Source: a candidate division WOR-3 bacterium (lineage in GTDB: Bacteria; SDB-A). From it: a stretch of DNA of 21,731 nt. The stretch covers positions 1-21,731 of the forward strand of contig JAFGON010000019.1 in assembly GCA_016926475.1 (NCBI GenBank), written 5' to 3'. Shown here piece after piece: positions 8,001 through 13,524 of the stretch. The notes under the pieces were generated by a model, which searched no databases, was not told where the DNA came from, and saw only the letters and a list, made by a program, of their open reading frames with translations. Numbering within the stretch: the first letter of the stretch is position 1; each line of letters starts with the position of its first letter. The position numbers were made by a program, and so were the translations under genes.

Positions 8001-8330
8001 AGTATTACCCGCCGGATCTACGCCGTAGAAATGGTAAACTCCGTGCTTTTCATTTTTTTGTGGATCTGTCATCGCGAAACCGGCTTTTTTGATCTTTTCA
8101 TGCCATTCATCGACATTCTCCACGCAAAACGAAACCATGCACCCGAGAGAAGAAGTATTTTCTCCATGAGCTCTGCAGTAGCCGATCCCGGCATTTTTTG
8201 ACTCGTTTAAAAAGATTTCGCAGTTATCGCTTTTTCTAAAAGATGTAAAACCCAGTGTGTCGACTGCGAATTCAGAGCATTTTTCGAATTCATCAACTTT
8301 GAAGTATACTATCATTTTGTCCGTTTTCAT
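7977..8330 (-). CDS. VOC-superfamily (glyoxalase/bleomycin-resistance fold) protein
   Basis: A 117-residue single-module protein with the two beta-alpha-beta-beta-beta repeats of the vicinal oxygen chelate fold. The first half contains FAVDTLGFTSFRKSD, the second VENVDEWHEKIKKAGF and the closing GVDPAGNTLEF. Of the usual metal ligands, the terminal Glu (in TLEF, residue 112) is present. The first-strand His is replaced (IVYFKVDE), so a glyoxalase I activity is doubtful and ligand binding or an unknown reaction is more likely. AAAGGA lies 10 bases before the ATG at 8330. It is the last gene of the minus-strand operon, its start lies 38 bases inside the upstream membrane-protein gene, and its end overlaps the convergent ygiQ. 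Confidence 0.82.
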   Translation of the reverse strand: MKTDKMIVYFKVDEFEKCSEFAVDTLGFTSFRKSDNCEIFLNESKNAGIGYCRAHGENTSSLGCMVSFCVENVDEWHEKIKKAGFAMTDPQKNEKHGVYHFYGVDPAGNTLEFMKFL

Positions 8331-8700
8331 CGGACTTGTTCCTTTGAATCTGATTTTGAGATCTTAACCCGTAGAAAACACTCACCAAGGCGCCAGCGAC
8401 GAGAAGAGACCATTCAAAAACTCTCAAAGAACCCCACAAAGGTATCGGAGGAGCGCTTTCGAGCCCTTGGCGAATGGCTGCTCTCTGGGCTGATACATCA
8501 GCGATCACGTGAAAAATATAAACCGCGAAAGCTGAAAAAAAACCCAGAAATATGTAGAACCCAGATAAAATTTTGTTCTTGTCGGGAGACCTTTCGCCTT
8601 TCAGCTTCGACCACCTGATGAAGCCCCAGACAGTGCCTGCAATCAATATCATAAAATAGACTATTTCTCTCCAGGTTACAACTTTTCCTAACCACCACAT
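8293..8700 (-). CDS. Small three-helix membrane protein of unknown function
   Basis: I do not recognise this family. The 135-residue product has three hydrophobic segments, roughly IVYFMILIAGTVWGF, FYIFLGFFSAFAVYIFHV and WSLLVAGALVSVFYGL. A short basic linker (RWSKLKGERSPDKNK) separates the first two, and the polar C-terminal tail is rich in Gln, Asn and Ser. The start is placed at 8700, not at an ATG 21 bases earlier. The later one has a textbook AAGGAGG six bases before it and overlaps the pcm stop in a TGATG. Its 3' end overlaps the VOC gene by 38 bases. Position in the operon suggests an envelope-associated role, which is inference only. Confidence 0.7.
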   Translation of the reverse strand: MWWLGKVVTWREIVYFMILIAGTVWGFIRWSKLKGERSPDKNKILSGFYIFLGFFSAFAVYIFHVIADVSAQRAAIRQGLESAPPIPLWGSLRVFEWSLLVAGALVSVFYGLRSQNQIQRNKSDENGQNDSILQS

Positions 8701-9347
8701 CAGAATCCTCCTTGTTTCCATCCTCTAATTCCGATCAGAGGAACAAATACGCATCCAAATTTCTTCTCAATATCATAACCGTCTTTTTTCTTGACAACAA
8801 CCAACAGTTCTTGAAAATTCAAAGATCCAACAGGAATAACCAAACGTCCGCCCACGGCAAGTTGTCCGACAAGAGTTTCTGGGACTTCAGGACAGCCTGC
8901 CGTCACTATTATGCCTTCAAAGGGAGCCATCTCCGGCCAGCCCACTGAACCGTCTCCAACTCTGACGTTGATATTTTTATAACCCAATTCGTCAAATTTT
9001 TCTTTGGCGTCTTTAGCCAGTTCAGGAATCCGCTCAATTGTATAAACTCTCTCGACTATTTCCGCAAGAACGGCGGCTTGGTAACCGCAACCAGTACCAA
9101 TTTCAAGAAAAGTGCCCCCCGGTCGCGGTTCAGCCAGTTCTGTCATTTTAGCCACCATGTACGGCTGCGAAATAGTCTGGTTTTCTCCTATCGGCAGAGG
9201 TGAGTCATCGTATGCCCTGGACCTGAATTCTTCCGGCACGAAAAGATGCCTCGGAACAGACAACATCGCTTTTAAAACCAAGGGATTTTTAACTGGGTCT
9301 TCTTTTTTTTGGATAATCTTCACCATCATCTCCCTGGAAAGTCTCAT
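8700..9347 (-). CDS. pcm: Protein-L-isoaspartate O-methyltransferase
   Basis: PCM uses S-adenosylmethionine to methylate L-isoaspartyl residues in aged proteins, which starts their repair to aspartate. The 215-residue product has the usual bacterial length. Motifs in order are VPRHLFVPE (31-39), the PCM-specific ENQTISQPYMVA (55-66), and the SAM-binding LEIGTGCGYQAAVLA (81-95). They are followed by VYTIER, the GDG segment near 132-134, IIVTAGCPEVP and GGRLVIPVG. Its start overlaps the surE stop by four bases (ATGA), and its stop shares one base with the next start. The surE-pcm pairing is common in bacteria and is usually linked to stationary-phase survival. Nothing looks broken. Confidence 0.95.
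   Translation of the reverse strand: MRLSREMMVKIIQKKEDPVKNPLVLKAMLSVPRHLFVPEEFRSRAYDDSPLPIGENQTISQPYMVAKMTELAEPRPGGTFLEIGTGCGYQAAVLAEIVERVYTIERIPELAKDAKEKFDELGYKNINVRVGDGSVGWPEMAPFEGIIVTAGCPEVPETLVGQLAVGGRLVIPVGSLNFQELLVVVKKKDGYDIEKKFGCVFVPLIGIRGWKQGGF
8707..8713 (-). promoter_or_regulatory. Ribosome binding site deciding the start of the small membrane protein
   Basis: AAGGAGG on the minus strand, six bases before the ATG at 8700. It lies inside the 3' end of pcm and supports the shorter product over the in-frame ATG at 8721. Confidence 0.75.
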
Positions 9348-10084
9348 CCCCCCTCGCCTTCCAACACTCCGACAATACTCTGGGCGAGATCGGAATCAAA
9401 CAGGTTTTTTATCTTATAAGGAGACAGAGAAGGGTACCCTTTTTCAACAGCGGCTATGTCGGTTCCCTCTATTACATCCCATAGAGGTTTATCACCAGAA
9501 AGCCAATAATAAACCCTCCCCAAAGGGTCCTGCCTCGGTTCAATTTCTCTGTCGTATTTCCTGTGGCCCATCAAAGTTATCTTAACCGAGCATGAAACCG
9601 GATTTTTCGGAACGTTTAAATTCCAGAGTCCTCCCAATTTGAGCACTACAGGAAGGATTTTTGCGGCGATTTCACCGGTTTTCAAAAAAGTTGAAAACTC
9701 TTTTGAGTATTCTTGAGAAACAGCCAATGACGGCAAATCAGAAAGCGAAGCCTCGGCCGCGGCGGCAAAAGTACCTGAATACAAAATATCTTCTCCGATG
9801 TTGTATCCTTGGTTTATTCCCGAAACCACTAAATCGGGTTTTGGACAAAATCCGCCTCTGAGCGCGAGGACAACACAATCGGTTGGCGTCCCTGAAACGG
9901 AATAAACCCTTTCTTTTAAATTCTTCACGATCACGGGTTTTCTAAGTGATATGCCATGGCTTGAAGCGCTCTGTTCCTCTGCCGGAGCCACTACATAAAC
10001 TTCCCCCAGGTCTGAAAGGTTTTGCTCCAGCGCTTGCAAACCCATAGCGTTTATGCCGTCGTCGTTGGTTATTAAAATTTTCAC
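9344..10084 (-). CDS. surE: 5'-nucleotidase SurE
   Basis: SurE removes phosphate from nucleoside 5'-(or 3'-)monophosphates using a divalent metal, and some members also act on exopolyphosphate. The 246-residue product starts with MKILITNDDG, where Asp8 and Asp9 are metal ligands. Ser39 in the APAEEQSASSHG segment and Asn91 in SGINQGYNIG complete the metal site. SGTPTDCV (64-71) and YSGTFAAAAEA (102-112) are also family hallmarks. The start codon is GTG, one base after the stop of the glycosyltransferase gene. The gene overlaps pcm by four bases. The middle of the operon position implies co-expression with envelope genes rather than with its own promoter. Confidence 0.95.
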   Translation of the reverse strand: MKILITNDDGINAMGLQALEQNLSDLGEVYVVAPAEEQSASSHGISLRKPVIVKNLKERVYSVSGTPTDCVVLALRGGFCPKPDLVVSGINQGYNIGEDILYSGTFAAAAEASLSDLPSLAVSQEYSKEFSTFLKTGEIAAKILPVVLKLGGLWNLNVPKNPVSCSVKITLMGHRKYDREIEPRQDPLGRVYYWLSGDKPLWDVIEGTDIAAVEKGYPSLSPYKIKNLFDSDLAQSIVGVLEGEGG

Positions 10085-10085
10085 T

Positions 10086-10823
10086 TCATGATTCCGATAA
10101 AAACATAAAAATCAGTTTTATGAACCTCAGGGTATCCACAAAAGGGTTTATGTGGCTTTTTTCACCTGCGTAAAGAGTCTGAACCGAAACTTCCCTTATT
10201 TCCGATCGCATTTTCGCGGCACGTATTATCATCTCCGTCTCAGTTTGAAACCTCTTGGTCTTAAGATGCATTTTTCGGAAAATTTCAGAAGAAAGATACC
10301 TGAAGCCGCATTGAGAATCTCTTATCCTTTGTTTAGAGAGAATAGAACAGACAAGTGATGTCGTCCTGTTTGAAATTATTCTCGGCAGGGGCATGTTCAG
10401 AACAGTGAATTTCCTCACCCCTACTATCACGCAGTTAAAACCTAATTCTAACGATTCTATGAATCCCTTCAAATCAGACGGGGAATGCTGGCCGTCACCA
10501 TCCATGAGGAAAGCTCCTTTGAAAGAATTCTTCACTGCCCAGTCCATTCCTTTTATGATCGCGGCTCCTTTACCACTGTTCTTATCGATCCTCAAGACCC
10601 ACGCGCCTTTTTCCTTCGCCTTTTCAGCTGTCTTGTCAGAAGAGGCGTCATCGACAACACAGACTTTTAAACCGTAATTTCCCCTTATATTTTCTACCAA
10701 TTCTCCTATCGACTTCTCTTCGTTGAAAGCAGGGATGACTACAGCGACTTCATTTAAAAAATCGCCTGTAGAAATGCCATTGCTCCGGGAAATTTCCTGC
10801 GTAGTTTTCGTACAATTTGACAT
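10086..10823 (-). CDS. Family 2 glycosyltransferase (dolichol/polyprenyl-phosphate sugar synthase-like)
   Basis: The 245-residue product is a GT-A fold transferase that probably moves a sugar from a nucleotide donor to a lipid phosphate or other acceptor. Visible motifs are VVIPAFNEEKSIGELV (28-43), VVDDASSDKT (57-66), NSGKGAAIIKGMD (82-94), the metal-binding DGDGQH (108-113), and RDSQCGFRYLS (168-178), the acceptor-site region shared with DPM1/DPG synthases. It lacks the C-terminal transmembrane pair of ArnC-type enzymes and ends in one hydrophobic stretch (FIKLIFMFLS). No other in-frame start exists upstream of the first strand, so its ATG really does lie 74 bases inside the acyltransferase gene. 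The donor sugar cannot be told. Confidence 0.9.
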   Translation of the reverse strand: MSNCTKTTQEISRSNGISTGDFLNEVAVVIPAFNEEKSIGELVENIRGNYGLKVCVVDDASSDKTAEKAKEKGAWVLRIDKNSGKGAAIIKGMDWAVKNSFKGAFLMDGDGQHSPSDLKGFIESLELGFNCVIVGVRKFTVLNMPLPRIISNRTTSLVCSILSKQRIRDSQCGFRYLSSEIFRKMHLKTKRFQTETEMIIRAAKMRSEIREVSVQTLYAGEKSHINPFVDTLRFIKLIFMFLSES

Positions 10824-11610
10824 ATTTTTTCAACAGTTTCCTTTTTGCAAAATCTGCACTCTCATCATTGCCTGTTTCATAAGGGCCGTGTATATAAACT
10901 ATATATTTACCATTTCCAGTTTTCAAAGCAAAAGGAAAAACCGCGTATCTGTAGAATTTTTGGGCTAGTTTAAAAGAAGACTGCGAAAAAACCGAAACAC
11001 CTCCGAAAATTTCAATTTCAACTTTTCTGCCATAATCACTCCTGTCCGCCAGGACCGCGAGTATATGAGGATCTTGATTTTTTTTCAGGAACGAATAAAT
11101 TCTGCCGGCGCAAATGCTCCCAACACCTCTTTCTTCTCGCTTTCTCATGAATAGCTCTGAATCGCCCTCAAAATAATGTTCGGCGGCTATTACGTAAAGG
11201 GGATGGCCAAAAACAGTTCCAAAAGAGCCCAGAAGCTCCCAGTTTCCGATATGCCCGCTTAAAGCGATTATACTTTCTCCTCCATCGAGCAATTTTCTGA
11301 TTGAATCGACGTCTCCTTCGATTCCTTCGACCATCTCTTCAGCTTTTCTGCCGGAGCGCCCTAAAAATTCGATTAGATTCAGCGCGAAAAGGTTGAAATT
11401 TTTTTCGGCTATGAGTTTGTAATTATTTTGATTTACACCTCCGTAGGAGATGGCGATTGACAGGTTTTTCAAAAGGGCTGAATGGTTTCTTTTCAGAATG
11501 ATTCGAGCGATTTTTGAAGATGATTGGGCTAATTTCAGATAGCTGTTTTCGTTAAAGGTTTCAATAATTCTTTCCAAAAATACGTAGACAGAAAACTTGT
11601 TCAAAAACAA
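10750..11610 (-). CDS. Lipid A biosynthesis (LpxL/HtrB-type) acyltransferase family protein
   Basis: Family members transfer acyl chains to lipid A precursors or related glycolipids at the cytoplasmic face of the inner membrane. This 286-residue product carries the catalytic HX4E motif in ALSGHIGNWELLG (His120, Glu125). It also has the conserved middle stretch AVLADRSDYGRKVEIEIFGG (the counterpart of the substrate-site DQ segment) and ends with NFPEQWHFYRRF, close to the family's PEQW..HRRF ending. The N-terminal segment is moderately hydrophobic but less clearly a membrane anchor than in Escherichia coli LpxL. The start is TTG with AAAGGGG a few bases before it. As first gene of the minus-strand operon it points to an outer membrane with LPS-like lipids. 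The acceptor could also be another glycolipid. Confidence 0.87.
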   Translation of the reverse strand: MFLNKFSVYVFLERIIETFNENSYLKLAQSSSKIARIILKRNHSALLKNLSIAISYGGVNQNNYKLIAEKNFNLFALNLIEFLGRSGRKAEEMVEGIEGDVDSIRKLLDGGESIIALSGHIGNWELLGSFGTVFGHPLYVIAAEHYFEGDSELFMRKREERGVGSICAGRIYSFLKKNQDPHILAVLADRSDYGRKVEIEIFGGVSVFSQSSFKLAQKFYRYAVFPFALKTGNGKYIVYIHGPYETGNDESADFAKRKLLKKYVKLYENYAGNFPEQWHFYRRFFK

Positions 11611-11635
11611 ACGCCCCTTTGTTTATAAATTGAGA

Positions 11636-11663
11636 TTGACACGAAATTATTTTTCCTTAACAT
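11636..11663 (+). promoter_or_regulatory. Putative sigma-70-type promoter for the MFS gene
   Basis: A consensus TTGACA (11636-11641) is followed after 16 bases by TAACAT (11658-11663), placing the transcript start about 15 bases before the MFS start codon. The same 75-bp gap must also hold the promoter of the divergent acyltransferase operon. TATAAA on the minus strand within 11622-11628 is a weak candidate -10 for it. Confidence 0.45.
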
Positions 11664-11685
11664 CACTGAAAACTCAATTAAGTAT

Positions 11686-13095
11686 ATGATAAAAGAAAAG
11701 ACCAAATCAAATTCTTCCTTTGTAAAAATTTCCTTTACCGAAGGAGCTTTCGCCCAGGTCTTCTCCTCTATCGCTGCTCCAGGCAGCATTTTCATCACAA
11801 AATTTGCCATCATGATTGGCGCCGGACCCCTATATTTCGGTCTTCTGACTGCTATAGGCCAGCTATCCCAGCTATTCCAACCCCTGGGTTTCCTGATAAC
11901 AAGAAAGCAGACCTACAGAAAAAAAATTCTCGTAAACCTCCTCTTGTACAGCAGGTTTTTGACCTTGTTCTTCGGGTTCTTGCCGTTTTTGTTCAAAGAC
12001 GATTTGTCAAAAATATTATTCGCTTTTCTTTTTTTCACCGTAACGGCGGTTCAAGCTACGGCTGGAAACATTTGGATATCATGGATCGCTGATTTTGTTC
12101 CTGAGAGAGTGAGAGGCAGGTTTTTTTCAAAAAGAACACAATTTTTGATGCTCACCGCGCTCATGACCGGTTTCGTCTTCAGCTTCATTTTTGACCTATT
12201 CGAATCTCAGGGCAAGCTCTATGAATTCATACGTCAATCTGGTTCAACGTTTTCCAGTCTTTTCACAAAAAATAACACTATCTACGCTTTCGCCGCGGCA
12301 TTTTCCGTAGCCGCCATATCAGGGGTTTTAAGCGCGATAATACTCTCAAGACAAAAGGAAAGACCCAGGAAACCTTCCGAAGAAAATTTCAAGGACAGCG
12401 TCTATTCCCCTTTTCGAGACGTGAATTTCATCAAACTGCTGATTTTTGCCACCTGGTTTACGTTAGCCGTGGGGGTCGGATCTCCTTTTTGGGCGCCCTT
12501 CATGATTCAAAAGTTGAAAATGAACCTTTTTTTGATACAGGTTTACGGCACTGTCAGTGTCGTTTCTTCGATAATATCTCTCAGGTATTGGGGCAGTTTC
12601 ATAGACCGGTTCGGAAACAAAACGACAATGAGAATGACGATTGTTCTAGGCGGTTTGAACCCTATGCTGTGGATTTTTCTGAAAGAAAGCAATTTTTGGC
12701 TTGTCTATATTGAAGCTATATCTTCGGGTATAATGTGGTCAGCGACGAATATTATTTTCACGAACTTCGTCCTATCCATAGCTCCCAAAGACAGAACCCA
12801 AGTATATTCAGGGTTTTTCGGAGCTTTCACGGCTCTCGGAATAGTAGTGAGTTCTCTGTTGTCTGGGATTTTCATGCCCCCTGCTTTCAAATCCTCTCAT
12901 TTTTACCTTGAACCCGAGCAAATTCTTTTCGCCCTGACCGGAATCTTGCGACTGACGTCGGAAATCCCTCTTTCTTGGGTACATGAGACTAAATCAAGAC
13001 CTCTGGGCTTTGCCCTGATGTACATGATGACTTCTGTCAAGATGAGGATAATCAACAGAGCTCTTCTACTGCGGGGTATTGTCGTAAAGAAATAG
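11686..13095 (+). CDS. Major facilitator superfamily transporter
   Basis: A 469-residue polytopic membrane protein with about 10-12 hydrophobic segments in two halves. A more polar middle stretch (about residues 218-240, RQKERPRKPSEENFKD) separates them, as expected for MFS. In the first half, the loop WIADFVPERVRGRFFSKR (about 142-159) matches the charged ERVRGR loop typical of MFS members. In the second half, RYWGSFIDRFGNK is the equivalent of the GRLADRFG-type loop. A short cytoplasmic N-terminus precedes the first segment. The start codon has only a weak Shine-Dalgarno; the promoter lies close upstream. The substrate cannot be inferred. The gene is divergent from the acyltransferase operon and no terminator is visible after its stop. 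Confidence 0.83.
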   Translation: MIKEKTKSNSSFVKISFTEGAFAQVFSSIAAPGSIFITKFAIMIGAGPLYFGLLTAIGQLSQLFQPLGFLITRKQTYRKKILVNLLLYSRFLTLFFGFLPFLFKDDLSKILFAFLFFTVTAVQATAGNIWISWIADFVPERVRGRFFSKRTQFLMLTALMTGFVFSFIFDLFESQGKLYEFIRQSGSTFSSLFTKNNTIYAFAAAFSVAAISGVLSAIILSRQKERPRKPSEENFKDSVYSPFRDVNFIKLLIFATWFTLAVGVGSPFWAPFMIQKLKMNLFLIQVYGTVSVVSSIISLRYWGSFIDRFGNKTTMRMTIVLGGLNPMLWIFLKESNFWLVYIEAISSGIMWSATNIIFTNFVLSIAPKDRTQVYSGFFGAFTALGIVVSSLLSGIFMPPAFKSSHFYLEPEQILFALTGILRLTSEIPLSWVHETKSRPLGFALMYMMTSVKMRIINRALLLRGIVVKK

Positions 13096-13280
13096 TGTTT
13101 AATCGAATATACCCCCTCACCGGACTTATATATTATAAGAGCAGTCGCATATTAAATTGCGGCAAGAAGCAAATCCAAAAACTTGCCCAAAGCCATGAGT
13201 ACTGCTTCTGACATTGCTTGCCGGCATAGATTGACTTCATTTGATAAATGGATGAAAGTCTATTAGATTAGATATTTTCC

Positions 13281-13323
13281 GTTCAACCCCGACCACGACT
13301 CTTCACGGGGAACTAAACGTGGT
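13281..13323 (+). other. Pseudoknot-like crossing stems (candidate structured RNA)
   Basis: CCCCG (13287-13291) is complementary to CGGGG (13306-13310). ACCACG (13292-13297) is complementary to CGTGGT (13318-13323). The two pairings interleave in the order 1-2-1'-2', the topology of an H-type pseudoknot or of two mutually exclusive hairpins. GTT at 13281-13283 could extend the first stem against AAC at 13311-13313. No named riboswitch or RNA family is recognised. Confidence 0.35.
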
Positions 13324-13357
13324 AAACATGGAATCAAACTCATCATGAAAAATATTC

Positions 13358-13386
13358 TTGACAAAATGGTTTTTTTAATAAATCAT
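13358..13386 (+). promoter_or_regulatory. Possible promoter upstream of the ABC exporter operon
   Basis: TTGACA at 13358-13363 is a full -35 consensus. At 17 bases the -10 would be AATCAT (13381-13386), a four-of-six match. It overlaps the left arm of a 10-bp inverted repeat (13379-13388 with 13412-13421), which could act as an operator or a leader hairpin. Confidence 0.35.
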
Positions 13387-13511
13387 CTTTCATCTTTTAG
13401 CGGTGAGGTGCAGATGATTTACTCCGGCGTCATACTCGGCAATTAGCTGTTGCCGCCCCTATCGGGCAGAATTTCCAAAAGAAATAAAAACGATTAACCA
13501 TGCGTTTTTGC

Positions 13512-13517
13512 AGAGGG
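13512..13517 (+). promoter_or_regulatory. Ribosome binding site choosing the start of the first ABC subunit
   Basis: AGAGGG lies one base before an ATG at 13519 and seven bases before the in-frame ATG at 13525. The spacing favours 13525. Confidence 0.6.
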
Positions 13518-13524
13518 TATGTTT

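Larger units (their letters stand above)
13096..13524. other. Gene-free stretch rich in inverted repeats
   Basis: About 430 bp without a convincing gene on either strand. It contains several inverted repeats. One is the 15-bp palindrome CTTATA-TAT-TATAAG (13125-13139). GGCAAG at 13161-13166 can pair with CTTGCC at 13182-13187 or at 13217-13222. A bulged hairpin GACTTCAT/ATGAAAGTC occupies 13233-13260. Crossing stems lie at 13287-13323, and a 10-bp inverted repeat at 13379-13421. A consensus TTGACA lies at 13358-13363. The stretch could be a long structured leader for the ABC exporter operon, a small RNA locus, or decayed sequence. Confidence 0.6.

Noticed and set aside
10750-10823. Frameshift splitting one fused acyltransferase-glycosyltransferase protein
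   Set aside because: Both proteins have complete family-typical ends and beginnings, so they are separate overlapping genes rather than a broken fusion.
13277-13297. GTTCAACCCCGACCA resembles the T-arm and 3' end of a tRNA
   Set aside because: No complementary 5' half of the T stem, no anticodon arm and no acceptor partner is found upstream; the short match is likely chance.
13447-13469. Possible intrinsic terminator or attenuator (GCCC/GGGC or TGCC/GGCA pairing)
   Set aside because: Stems are only four base pairs, compete with each other and are not followed by a T run.
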